Source: Thermoflexus hugenholtzii
Lineage (GTDB): Bacteria > Chloroflexota > Anaerolineae > Thermoflexales > Thermoflexaceae
Length of the DNA: 64,000 bases
Direction of reading: 5' to 3'
NCBI RefSeq assembly: GCF_018771565.1
Contig: NZ_CP076326.1
Span: 2,232,001-2,296,000 of the forward strand
A program made the position numbers and the translations under genes. The notes beneath the pieces are model-generated. The model saw only the letters and a list, made by a program, of their open reading frames with translations, did no database searches and was not told the origin of the DNA. This document shows, piece by piece, positions 10,250 to 18,209 of the stretch (position 1 is its first letter; each line of letters starts with the position of its first letter).

Positions 10250-11512
10250 TCACTTCGTGGGGAACTTGGCGTCCAGCTGCCGGAGCACGCTGTCCAGGGC
10301 CTGGGGGCGGACCCAGAGGAGCTTCATCTGATCCCAGAACAGACGTTGCCAGTCGCCACCCACGGCGTCATCCAGGTCCGGCACCGTCGGCTGCTCCACT
10401 TTGGCCAGCGCCTCCGCCAGGGCGCGGTCCGCCGGCGGGTAGACGTCCGGGGAGATGTCCTTGCGGCCGGCCAGCTTGCCACCCTGTTTGGCCCGGACCT
10501 CCATCCCCTCCTTGCTGATCATGAAGGCGATCAGCTGCTTGGCCGCCTCCACGTTCTCGCTGTATTTGGGGATGAAGGCCCAGTCCGTCCCGCCCACCAC
10601 GCCGCGGGCTCCGGGCAGGGTGAAGACCCCCAGATCGTTGGGATCCTTCACCATGCCGGTCAGCCAGTTCCCCATGAAGAACAGGCCGTATTCCTCATTC
10701 CACCAGAGGTCGATGGCCTGGGTCCACTCCACCGGATCGCTGAAGTATTTGCCGAGGAGGGGCACCAGCCGCTCGGCGAAAATGGATCGGACCTGGGGGT
10801 CGGTGAAGCGGACCTTGCCGGCGATGAGGTTCTGCTGGAGCTCCGGCCCGCCGAAGGTGATCAGGAAGTGCTCCACGATGTCCCCCACCGGCCAGCCCAC
10901 GCCGTCGCCGGTGATGATCGCCTTCTTGATCCCAGGGATCGCCGAGATCTTGTCCAGGAGAGCCAGGAACTCCTCCCAGGTGGTCGGCGGCTGCAGGTTG
11001 TGCTTCTGGAAGAAGGACTTCTTATACCAGAAGCCCGGCTTCACCCACAGGACATATGGGACGGCGTAAACCCGGCCGTCCACGGTGGTGGGCTGGAGGA
11101 CAAACTGGTTCGCCTCCTTCTGCCACAGGTCCGTGAGATCCACCGCGTGGTCCTTGTTCTCCCGGACCCACCACTCCCACATGAAGATCACATCGCCCGG
11201 GGCCTGCTTCGCCTCGAATTGGGGCGGCAGGACCTGGGAGAGGTCCTCCGCGCGGTAGATCCGATACTGGATCTTCACGCCCAGCTTCTCCTCCGCAGCC
11301 TTGAGGACCGGGAGGAACTGGTCCATCTCCGCCCCCGCCCACGGGCCGATGACCGTCAGGGTGGGGATCACCTTGGTGACCTCGACGGTTTTCTCCACCG
11401 TCCGCTCCACCACCCGGGTTTCCACGATGCGTTCGGGGGTGGGGGTGGCCGCCGGCACGCATGCGCTCAGCGCGAGCATCAGGACCACGAGGGCCAGACC
11501 GATGCGCTTCAT
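10250..11512 (-). CDS. sugar-binding lipoprotein of ABC importer
   Basis: This is the extracytoplasmic solute-binding protein (family 1, MalE-like) of the importer. It has 420 residues with a lipoprotein signal ending at Cys18 (LMLALSAC), followed by a short Thr/Pro linker and a charged RIVETRVVER stretch. The mature domain begins with LTVIGPWAGAEMDQF and contains many aromatic residues expected in a sugar cleft. The ATG at 11512 has AGGAGGTGGAGC directly upstream. It overlaps the lacI stop (ATGA), so the two genes are translationally coupled. The ligand cannot be read from sequence; the treT neighbour suggests a glucose-containing sugar. Confidence 0.88.
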   Translation of the reverse strand: MKRIGLALVVLMLALSACVPAATPTPERIVETRVVERTVEKTVEVTKVIPTLTVIGPWAGAEMDQFLPVLKAAEEKLGVKIQYRIYRAEDLSQVLPPQFEAKQAPGDVIFMWEWWVRENKDHAVDLTDLWQKEANQFVLQPTTVDGRVYAVPYVLWVKPGFWYKKSFFQKHNLQPPTTWEEFLALLDKISAIPGIKKAIITGDGVGWPVGDIVEHFLITFGGPELQQNLIAGKVRFTDPQVRSIFAERLVPLLGKYFSDPVEWTQAIDLWWNEEYGLFFMGNWLTGMVKDPNDLGVFTLPGARGVVGGTDWAFIPKYSENVEAAKQLIAFMISKEGMEVRAKQGGKLAGRKDISPDVYPPADRALAEALAKVEQPTVPDLDDAVGGDWQRLFWDQMKLLWVRPQALDSVLRQLDAKFPTK

Positions 11513-12552
11513 GCTCCACCTCCTGCGCCACAGGATTGACGGATGATCAGCCCGGTGGCCAGCCGGATCTCCTGCGTGGGAGGCCTTCCCTCCTCGATCC
11601 ACCGGAGGAGCAGGTGGCCTGCGTGGAGCCCCAGCTCCTCCGCCGGCAGGTGCACGGTGGTCAACGGGGGATCCACATAAGCGGAGAGGGGAACATCGTC
11701 GAAGCCCACGATGGCGATGTCCTGGGGGATGCGCAGGCCGCGGCGCCGGATGGCCTGCAGGGCTCCGAAGGCCACCACGTCGCTGGCCACGAAGACGGCT
11801 GTGGGGGGATGCGGGAGCCGGAGCAGCTGCTCCATAGCCGCCGCGCCGCTGGCCGGGGTGAAGGCGCCGAAGGCGACCCATGCCTCCTCGTAGGGCAGAC
11901 CGGCCTCCTCCAGGGCCTGGCGATAACCCAGCCAGCGCTCGTAACTCGCCGTGTAAGAGAGGGGGGCGTTGGTGATCAGCCCGATGCGCCGGTGGCCCAG
12001 GCGGATTAAATGGCGAACCGCCTCCGCCGCGGCCTGAACGTTGTCCACGTCCACGGAGGGGATCGGGGTGTCGCTCAGGCGGCCCAGGAGGACGACGGGG
12101 GTCTCCTGGCTCCAGCGCGCCAGCCACTCCCGATCCTCAAAGCGAGGCCCGGAGAGGATCAGCCCATCCACCCGGCGCTCCTGAAGCAACGCCACCGTCT
12201 CCTCCGGGGGGTGATCCGGGGAGAGGGGGAAGATCAACAGATGAAAGCCCGCCTTTCGCAGCACGCGGCTCAGGCCGCGGAGGACCTCGGGGAGGAAGGC
12301 ATCGGCGAAGACCTGATCGGGGGTCTGCCGCAACACCAGGGCGATCACCTCCGCGCGCCCGCGCACCAGATGCCGGGCCGCCGCGTGCGGGCGATAGCCC
12401 AAGCGCGCCGCCGCCTCCCGCACCCGCCGCCGGGTCTCCTCCGGGATCCGAACGCCCACCACCCCGTTGAGCACCAGCGAGACCGTGGTGCGGGAGACCC
12501 CCGCCAGACGGGCCACATCCTCCGCCGTCGGAGCCCGCCGAGGCTTCCCCAT
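11509..12552 (-). CDS. LacI-family transcriptional regulator
   Basis: This is a repressor-type regulator with an N-terminal helix-turn-helix at about 9-29 (AEDVARLAGVSRTTVSLVLNG region) and a hinge helix near 55-62. A periplasmic-binding-like effector domain follows. At 347 residues it has normal length. It is the first gene of the sugar operon, with a near-consensus promoter and a symmetric CACGTG-centred site just upstream, so it very probably represses itself and the transporter and treT genes. The effector is presumably the imported sugar or a derivative. Archaeal treT loci use TrmB regulators instead. Confidence 0.92.
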   Translation of the reverse strand: MGKPRRAPTAEDVARLAGVSRTTVSLVLNGVVGVRIPEETRRRVREAAARLGYRPHAAARHLVRGRAEVIALVLRQTPDQVFADAFLPEVLRGLSRVLRKAGFHLLIFPLSPDHPPEETVALLQERRVDGLILSGPRFEDREWLARWSQETPVVLLGRLSDTPIPSVDVDNVQAAAEAVRHLIRLGHRRIGLITNAPLSYTASYERWLGYRQALEEAGLPYEEAWVAFGAFTPASGAAAMEQLLRLPHPPTAVFVASDVVAFGALQAIRRRGLRIPQDIAIVGFDDVPLSAYVDPPLTTVHLPAEELGLHAGHLLLRWIEEGRPPTQEIRLATGLIIRQSCGAGGGA

Positions 12553-12586
12553 CTTATCCCCTCTGCCGCGGGAATCCGATCACTGG

Positions 12587-12598
12587 TAACACGTGTTA
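12587..12598. promoter_or_regulatory. LacI-family operator candidate
   Basis: A perfect 12-bp palindrome, TAACACGTGTTA, sits immediately downstream of the -10 box of the lacI operon promoter. LacI-family operators are typically symmetric with a central CpG, as here. Binding would block transcription start. Confidence 0.75.
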
Positions 12599-12606
12599 GC
12601 ATCCTC

Positions 12607-12635
12607 ATGTTAATCCCTTCAACTCAACTTGTCAA
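12607..12635 (-). promoter_or_regulatory. sigma-70 type promoter of the lacI-sugar-treT operon
   Basis: On the minus strand TTGACA (12630-12635) and TAACAT (12607-12612) are separated by exactly 17 bases. This is the best consensus promoter in the window and lies in an AT-rich stretch. Transcription should begin near 12600, inside the operator. Confidence 0.8.
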
Positions 12636-12698
12636 GTGATATTTTTCACAATATGGTCGTTTTCGATGATAAAAGGTCCCCGGGGGATCCGGTGGGGG

Positions 12699-12728
12699 TT
12701 GCGAAGGGGAGGCCGGCGCGGGTAAACT
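12699..12728 (+). promoter_or_regulatory. possible promoter for the FecE-like ATPase
   Basis: TTGCGA at 12699-12704 and TAAACT at 12723-12728 are 18 bases apart. Both match consensus only in part. Confidence 0.3.
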
Positions 12729-12759
12729 GAGTCTCCGAATCGCTCCGGGAGGGGAGAGG

Positions 12760-13527
12760 ATGCTGCGCGTCGAGGGCCTCCGGGTGGCGTATGGGGAGCG
12801 AGTGGTGATCCCGGGGTTGAGCTTCACGGTGGCGCCGGGGCAGGCCCTGGGGTTGATCGGCCCCAACGGGGCCGGCAAGACCACGGTGATCCGGGCCTTA
12901 AGCGGCGTGCTCCCGCTTCAGGGCGGGACGATCTTCTGGGAGACGGTGCCCCTCCACGCCCTGCCGCCGGAGCAACGCGCCCGCTGGGTGGCGGTGGTCC
13001 CCCAGGGGGCGACGTTGCCGGAGGCCTTCACCGGCGAGGAGGTCGTCGCCTTCGGGCGAACCCCCTATCATCCCTGGCGGGGCCCCCTCGCGGATCCGGA
13101 TCATCTCCCGATCGCCCGGGCGATGATCCGCACCGACACACAGGCCTTCGCGGAGCGCCGGGTGGAGACCCTCTCGGGAGGGGAGCGGCAGCGCCTTCTG
13201 CTCGCCCGGGCCTTCGCCCAGACCCCCCGTATCCTGTTGCTGGACGAGGCCTTCGCTCACCTGGACCTGAAGTATCAGGTCCGCCTGCTGCGCATGATCC
13301 GCCGCCTGCTGCAGGAAGAAGGGATGGCGGGAGTGCTGGCGATCCACGATCTGCATCTGGCGGCGCGGTTCTGCGACCAGCTGCTTCTGCTCCGGGAGGG
13401 CCGGGCCCTCGCCGGGGGTCCGCCCGAGGCGGTGCTCCAGCCCGCGCTGCTGGAAGCTGCCTACGGGATCCCGATGCGGGTGGAACGTCATCCGGAGGCC
13501 GGCTGGCTGATCTGGCCGGCGCTATAA
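12760..13527 (+). CDS. ABC transporter ATP-binding protein, iron-siderophore/cobalamin type
   Basis: This cytoplasmic ATPase of 255 residues resembles the FecE/FepC/BtuD class. Walker A GPNGAGKTT lies at 34-42, the signature LSGGE at 138-142 and Walker B LLLDEA at 159-164, with the switch His in AIHDLHLA. The family normally works with a FecCD-type permease and a periplasmic receptor, but neither is adjacent, so it is an orphan here. The ATG at 12760 follows GGGAGGGGAGAGG. Its stop overlaps the convergent PHP gene by 6 bases. The substrate is unknown. Confidence 0.85.
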   Translation: MLRVEGLRVAYGERVVIPGLSFTVAPGQALGLIGPNGAGKTTVIRALSGVLPLQGGTIFWETVPLHALPPEQRARWVAVVPQGATLPEAFTGEEVVAFGRTPYHPWRGPLADPDHLPIARAMIRTDTQAFAERRVETLSGGERQRLLLARAFAQTPRILLLDEAFAHLDLKYQVRLLRMIRRLLQEEGMAGVLAIHDLHLAARFCDQLLLLREGRALAGGPPEAVLQPALLEAAYGIPMRVERHPEAGWLIWPAL

Positions 13528-14166
13528 ACGGCGCCGCCACTTCGCCCACGTGGAGAGCAGATGCACCCAGGGAGGGCTGAGGCGGCGGGTGAGGCGCGCG
13601 TGCGACAGGGCCTGCCGGAAACCCTCCGCGTCCTCAAAGGGCGGCAGCGCCGTCCACGCCCGCCCGAGCTCCCAGGCGGTGTGGGCGTCGCTCCCGGAGA
13701 ACCCCGGCTTGCCGAAGCGGGCCGCCAGCGCCGCCGCGCAGGCGTTGTCGCCGGGGAAAAGGCACCGCGCGTTGAAGACCTCCACCGCATCGACCAGGGG
13801 AAGGATGGCCTCCGCCGTCCGCCGGCCCACCGCTGAGCCCCGGGCCCGATCGCATGGATGGGGGAGGGCCACCACCCCGCCCTGCTCCCGGATCCGCTCG
13901 ATGGTCTCCAGCAGGGGGAGGCCCTTAGGGATCTCCCGTTCGATGAAGTAAGCCAGCACCTCGCCTTCCCGGGTCCGGATTTCCTCCCCAATGATGATCC
14001 GCTCCGGCGCCTTCTCCTTCAGCCGCAATGCCCCCTCGATGGTGTTGTGATCCGTCACCGCCACCCGATCCAGCCCGCGGCGCCGGCAGATCTCCAGGAA
14101 CTCCTCCAGCTCCAGCAGGCTGTCCGGGGAGTAACGGGTGTGGGCGTGCAGCTCAACGCGCCACAC
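13522..14166 (-). CDS. PHP-domain phosphoesterase
   Basis: PHP proteins are metal-dependent phosphoesterases. The first motif HAHTRYS appears at residues 7-13, followed by VTDHNTIEG near 37-45, a mid-protein His in LPHPCDRA and a C-terminal GSDAHTAWELG. These supply the usual metal ligands. At 214 residues it is a minimal stand-alone PHP domain similar to RNase AM/YciV-like enzymes, but the substrate is not readable. The start is a GTG at 14166 with GGGAGGA upstream. It overlaps the end of cmk by 14 bases, so they are probably co-translated. Confidence 0.82.
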   Translation of the reverse strand: MWRVELHAHTRYSPDSLLELEEFLEICRRRGLDRVAVTDHNTIEGALRLKEKAPERIIIGEEIRTREGEVLAYFIEREIPKGLPLLETIERIREQGGVVALPHPCDRARGSAVGRRTAEAILPLVDAVEVFNARCLFPGDNACAAALAARFGKPGFSGSDAHTAWELGRAWTALPPFEDAEGFRQALSHARLTRRLSPPWVHLLSTWAKWRRRL

Positions 14167-14860
14167 GGGAGTCCTCCCGGCATCGGGCCTCGATGAGCGC
14201 CACCACCTTCCGGAACACCTCCTCGATGTCCAGGGCGGTGGTGTCCAGGACGACCGCGTCGGGGGCCGGACGGAGGGGCGCCACCTCCCGCCCCTGATCC
14301 AGCGCGTCCCGCTGCCGCATGGCTTCCAGGACCTCCTCGAAGGAAACCGCCTGCCCCCGTTCCCGGAGCTCCTGATATCGCCGTCGCGCCCGGGTCTCCA
14401 GATCCGCGTCCAGGTAGATCTTCAGGTCCGCCTCCGGGAGAACGACGGTGCCGATGTCCCGGCCGACCATCACCACCCGCCCCCGCAACCCCAGCTGGCG
14501 TTGCCGCCGGCTCAAGGCCTGGCGGACGCCGGCATGGGCGGAGACCTGGGAGACGGCGGCGTCCACCTCCGGCCGCCGCAACTCCCACGTGACATCCTCG
14601 CCCTCCACGATCACGGTGTAAGGACGGCCATCCGCCACGGTGGGGGGCTGGATGTCCAGCTCCAGGGTCTCCGCCAGACGGGCCAGGGCCTCCGCGTCCT
14701 CTGGGGAGATCCCCCAGCGCAGGGCAGCCCAGGTGACCGCCCGATACATCACCCCGGTGTCGATGTAGGTGTAGCCGAGATGGGCCGCCAGCCGCTGGGC
14801 CAGGGTGCTCTTCCCCGAAGCGGCCGGCCCATCAATGGCGATCCGCAACGGCGTCCCCAT
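14153..14860 (-). CDS. cmk: cytidylate kinase
   Basis: Cmk phosphorylates CMP and dCMP to the diphosphates in nucleotide salvage. The P-loop GPAASGKST lies at 11-19, followed by the conserved YIDTGVMYRA motif at about 31-40 and GRDIGTVVLPEADLKIYLDA in the second half. A lid-like RRYQELRERG segment follows. The 235-residue length is normal. In many bacteria cmk precedes rpsA or plsC; here it is followed by the PHP gene instead. Confidence 0.94.
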   Translation of the reverse strand: MGTPLRIAIDGPAASGKSTLAQRLAAHLGYTYIDTGVMYRAVTWAALRWGISPEDAEALARLAETLELDIQPPTVADGRPYTVIVEGEDVTWELRRPEVDAAVSQVSAHAGVRQALSRRQRQLGLRGRVVMVGRDIGTVVLPEADLKIYLDADLETRARRRYQELRERGQAVSFEEVLEAMRQRDALDQGREVAPLRPAPDAVVLDTTALDIEEVFRKVVALIEARCREDSRVAR

Positions 14861-15015
14861 CGCCGAACGTTCCCCGCTTTCCCGGATTTTCCCTCACATC
14901 GACGACTGAGGTCACCGCGGGCCTGCGGCCCACCGTCCGCCTCCGCCGAAGCGCACGAGGTGACCTTCCTCCAGGATTCTACTCGAACGCACCTCTTGCC
15001 CGGAATCCGGGAGCG

Positions 15016-15630
15016 CTATCGAGGGCGCCGTCCCCAGCGGTCCAGGGCCAGGGCCCCCAGGATCCCCAGCAACAGAAGGGCCTCGATCAGCCGCCACGGC
15101 GAGGGCCAGAAGGGCGGCGCGGAGGGAGAAGGCGCGGGCGCCGGGGGAATCGGCGTCGGGGACGCCACGGGGGTTTCGGAGGGAACGGCCAGGCCGAACA
15201 GCGGCGCGGGAGTGGCCTCCTCCGCTTTCGGGGCACGCAGCGCCGGGGCCTCCGCGGGAGCCATGGGGGCCAGGGCCGTGGGGAGCGGAGCGGTGGCCTG
15301 CCCCAGCGTCCGCGCGAGATCCAGGCCCAGCACGAGGAGGAACACCGCCGCCATGGCCCACGCGGCCCGGCGGAGCCACCCGACCGGACGGGGAGCCGGG
15401 GCGATGTCTTCCGGCCGCAGCGCGAGAGGACGGGGCGCCGGGACCCGCGGCATGGCCCGGAGGGCCTGCACCGTCCATCGCAGGGTCTCCCATGACCGGG
15501 CGCACGCGGCGCATGCGGCCAGGTGGCGCTCCACCCGCGCCCGCGCCTCGGGATCCAGGCGGCCGTCCAGATAGAGCGAGAGCCGCTCCCGGACCCACTG
15601 ATGTTCATCGAACCGGAATCGAACGGGCAT
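15016..15630 (-). CDS. zinc-finger anti-sigma factor, membrane-anchored
   Basis: The N-terminal domain has the ZAS-type H-x3-C-x2-C motif (His36, Cys40, Cys43) that clamps an ECF sigma factor. A membrane segment lies near 90-108, followed by an Ala/Pro/Thr-rich region of about 60 residues. A second hydrophobic helix sits near the C-terminus (LIEALLLLGILGALAL). This suggests a protein with both ends in the cytoplasm. It starts 17 bases after the sigma gene, the usual arrangement for a cognate pair. The stimulus is unknown. Confidence 0.85.
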   Translation of the reverse strand: MPVRFRFDEHQWVRERLSLYLDGRLDPEARARVERHLAACAACARSWETLRWTVQALRAMPRVPAPRPLALRPEDIAPAPRPVGWLRRAAWAMAAVFLLVLGLDLARTLGQATAPLPTALAPMAPAEAPALRAPKAEEATPAPLFGLAVPSETPVASPTPIPPAPAPSPSAPPFWPSPWRLIEALLLLGILGALALDRWGRRPR

Positions 15631-15647
15631 CGAGGTTTTCCCCTTAT

Positions 15648-16256
15648 TTAAGGACGAGCCCGGCCGGGCAAAAGTTCCCGGTGGGCGAGCAGGAAATCCC
15701 GCACCCGCATCCGGGCCCGGCTCAGGCGCGATTTGACGGTCCCCAGGGGCACCCTCAGGATCTCTGCGATCTCCTCGTAGGAGTATCCTTCGACGTCGGA
15801 GAGCACCAGGACGATGCGTTGATCCTCCGGGAGGGTCTGGATCGCCCGGTGGAGGAGCTCCGCCAGCTCCCGACGCTCCGCGTAGAACTCCGGCCCCTCC
15901 ACCGGGGGCAGGGTCATCTCCGTCTCCGGGGTCTGGTCCGCTACGAACAGCGCCTCCAGGGAAGCCTGAGGCCGGCGGCGCCGGCGGCGTAGCTCATCGT
16001 AGCAGGCGTGGGTGACGATGCGCATCAGCCAGGCGAGGAAGGATCCCCCGCGGAACCCCTGGATCCCCCGGAAGGCCGAGATCAAGGCCTCCTGCACCGC
16101 GTCCCAGGCGGAATCGTGATCGCCCATGATCCGGAAGGCCACGTTGTAAAGACGGTCCTGATAGGCCCGGATGAGGGCGTTGAAGGCCTCCAGGTCGCCG
16201 GACCGGGCGGCCTCGATCAGCCGGCCTTCTTCGGAAGGAGGGAGGGAGGCGCTCAT
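15648..16256 (-). CDS. ECF RNA polymerase sigma factor, SigW/RpoE type
   Basis: This group-4 sigma factor has 202 residues. Region 2 includes AYQDRLYNVAFRIMGDHDSAWDAVQEA, read as two parts (residues about 31-57). Region 4 includes LPEDQRIVLVLSDVEGYSYEEIAEIL with the helix-turn-helix ending in GTVKSRLSRAR. The sequence is closest in style to SigW/RpoE-like envelope stress sigma factors. It is paired with the anti-sigma gene directly downstream. No autoregulatory promoter was recognised. Confidence 0.92.
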   Translation of the reverse strand: MSASLPPSEEGRLIEAARSGDLEAFNALIRAYQDRLYNVAFRIMGDHDSAWDAVQEALISAFRGIQGFRGGSFLAWLMRIVTHACYDELRRRRRRPQASLEALFVADQTPETEMTLPPVEGPEFYAERRELAELLHRAIQTLPEDQRIVLVLSDVEGYSYEEIAEILRVPLGTVKSRLSRARMRVRDFLLAHRELLPGRARP

Positions 16257-16271
16257 CGTGCCTGCGTTCGC

Positions 16272-16955
16272 CTAATCCGTGAACCGGTATTTGATAAGGG
16301 TCCACAGGGCCTTCAGGCCGTCGCGCAGGGGGCGGATCTTCTTGCCCTCTTTGAACTCCCGCCCGTAGTAGGAGATGGGGACCTCGAAGATGCGGTAGCC
16401 TCGCTTGAGGACCTTGGCGGTGATCTCCGGCTCGAACTCGAACCCCCGGGCCCGCAGGGGGATGTTCCGGATCACGTCGGCGCGGAACACCTTGTAGCCG
16501 GTCTCCATATCGCTCAGGATGGCGTCGTAGAGCAGGTTGGTCACCATGGTGAGGAACTTGTTGCCGATCATGTGCCAGAAGAGCATGGCCTTGCGCGGGC
16601 CCAGGAAGCGGGAGCCGTAGACCACCGCCGCCCGTCCCTCCTGAATCGGGCGGATCAGCTGGGGGTAGTCTCGCGGATCATACTCCAGATCGGCGTCCTG
16701 GATCAGGAGGATGTCCCCGGTGGCGTGGGCGATGCCGGTCCGCACCGCCGCCCCTTTCCCCATGTTCCGCTCGTGGAAGATCACCCGGATGTCCCCGTTG
16801 CGGGCTTCCTCCTGGAGGATCTCCCGCGTCCCGTCGGTGGAGCCATCGTCCACCACGATGATCTCGTCCGCCAGGCCCACCGCCCGCACCTGTCTCAGGA
16901 TCTCCCGGATGGTGGCCCGTTCATTGTAAACGGGTATGATCACCGAAAGGCGCAC
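16272..16955 (-). CDS. family 2 glycosyltransferase, dolichol-phosphate mannosyltransferase-like
   Basis: This GT-A enzyme of 227 residues starts with LSVIIPVYNERATI and has VVDDGSTDGT (about 35-44) and the DXD-like QDADLEYDP near 87-95. The ETGYKVFR motif is typical of polyprenyl-phosphate mannosyl/glucosyl transferases that make lipid-linked sugar donors. It has no membrane segments of its own. The start is a GTG (16955) with GGGGGAAGGG upstream. It is divergent from a GT4 gene, and a GT39-like membrane transferase that could use such lipid-linked sugars lies nearby at 18210. Confidence 0.85.
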   Translation of the reverse strand: MRLSVIIPVYNERATIREILRQVRAVGLADEIIVVDDGSTDGTREILQEEARNGDIRVIFHERNMGKGAAVRTGIAHATGDILLIQDADLEYDPRDYPQLIRPIQEGRAAVVYGSRFLGPRKAMLFWHMIGNKFLTMVTNLLYDAILSDMETGYKVFRADVIRNIPLRARGFEFEPEITAKVLKRGYRIFEVPISYYGREFKEGKKIRPLRDGLKALWTLIKYRFTD

Positions 16956-17038
16956 CGCCCTTCCCCCTGTTCTGGATTCTTCGCCTCATTTATACCATAG
17001 ATGCGATCCAGGATGAGCCGGAGAGAAGGGAGGTCTCC

Positions 17039-18196
17039 TTGCGGCTGGCGCTGATCACCGGCGAATATCCGCCGCTCCCCGGCGGCGTGGGGGACTACAC
17101 CCGCGAGCTGGCCCGGGCCCTGCAGGCCCGGGGGCACACGGTGGCGGTGTGGACGGACCGGCGGGGCATGGGGGAGGCCGGCTCCCCGGTGCCGGTCCAT
17201 CGGGTGGTGCGCCGGTGGGACCTCACCGCCTGGTGGGCGCTGGGGCGCTCCCTGCGGACCTGGCGGCCGGAGGGGGTGTTGCTGCAGTATCAGGCCGCCG
17301 CCTACGGGCTGGGCGGGGCGATGAACCTGTGGCCGGCCCTCGCCCGACGCTGGATCGGTGACGCGCCCCTCGTGGTCACCTTTCACGACCTCCGGGTCCC
17401 CTATCTCTTCCCGAAGGCGGGCCCGCTCCGGGAGTGGAGCATGCGCTTCCTGGCCCGCGCCGCCGATGGGGTGATCGTCACCAACCACGAGGACGAGCTC
17501 CGGCTGCGCGCCCAGGGCCTCCGGGCCCTCTGGCGGATCCCCATCGGCAGCAACATCCAGCCTCCTCCCGACCTCCCGGATCCCCCGGAGGCCCGGCGGC
17601 GGCTGGGGCTTCCCGTTGACCGGCCGCTGGTGGGCTTCTTCGGCTTTCTCCATCCATCGAAAGGTTTCGATGTGTTGCTGGAGGCCATCGCCAGGCTCCG
17701 CCAGGAGGGGATGGCGATCGGCCTGGTCCACATCGGGGCCTCTGTGGCGCCCAGCGATCCCAGCCAGCGGGGTTACGCGGCGGCCTGTCGCCAGCGGATC
17801 CGGGAGCTGGGGCTGGAGGATGCGGTGTGGGAGACCGGCTACCGTCCGCCTGAGGAGATCTCCCTGGCCTTCGCCGCGGTGGAGGTCTGCGCCCTGCCCT
17901 ATCGGGACGGGGTCTCCTTCCGCCGCGGCACCCTGATGGCCGCCCTGGCCCACGGGCGGGCGGTGGTGAGCACCTTCCCCCGGGTCCCGATCCCCGAGCT
18001 GCGGGAGGGGGAGAACATCCTCCTGATTCCCCCGGAGGATCCGGCGGCCCTGGCGCGGGCCCTGGGCCGGGTGCTGGCGGAGCCGGAGACGCGCGCCCGT
18101 TTGGAGGAGGGGGCGCGACGGCTGGCCGAAATCTTCGCCTGGGAGCGTATCGCCGCGCAGGTGGAGGAAGTCTTCCGGGCGCTGCGCGCTCGTTGA
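17039..18196 (+). CDS. family 4 glycosyltransferase
   Basis: This retaining GT-B glycosyltransferase of 385 residues opens with LALITGEYPPLPGGVGDYTRELA, shown here in its Gly-rich acceptor-domain form (residues 3-19 and on). The C-terminal donor domain holds GFFGFLHPSKGFDVLLEA and a degenerate EX7E region around SFRRGTLMAALAHG. The acceptor and donor are unknown. The start is a TTG at 17039 with GGGAGG at 17028-17033, 5 bases away. It is followed 13 bases later by the membrane GT39-like gene, so the pair probably acts in one polysaccharide or glycolipid pathway. Confidence 0.85.
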   Translation: MRLALITGEYPPLPGGVGDYTRELARALQARGHTVAVWTDRRGMGEAGSPVPVHRVVRRWDLTAWWALGRSLRTWRPEGVLLQYQAAAYGLGGAMNLWPALARRWIGDAPLVVTFHDLRVPYLFPKAGPLREWSMRFLARAADGVIVTNHEDELRLRAQGLRALWRIPIGSNIQPPPDLPDPPEARRRLGLPVDRPLVGFFGFLHPSKGFDVLLEAIARLRQEGMAIGLVHIGASVAPSDPSQRGYAAACRQRIRELGLEDAVWETGYRPPEEISLAFAAVEVCALPYRDGVSFRRGTLMAALAHGRAVVSTFPRVPIPELREGENILLIPPEDPAALARALGRVLAEPETRARLEEGARRLAEIFAWERIAAQVEEVFRALRAR

Positions 18197-18209
18197 GGAG
18201 GAGGAGCCG

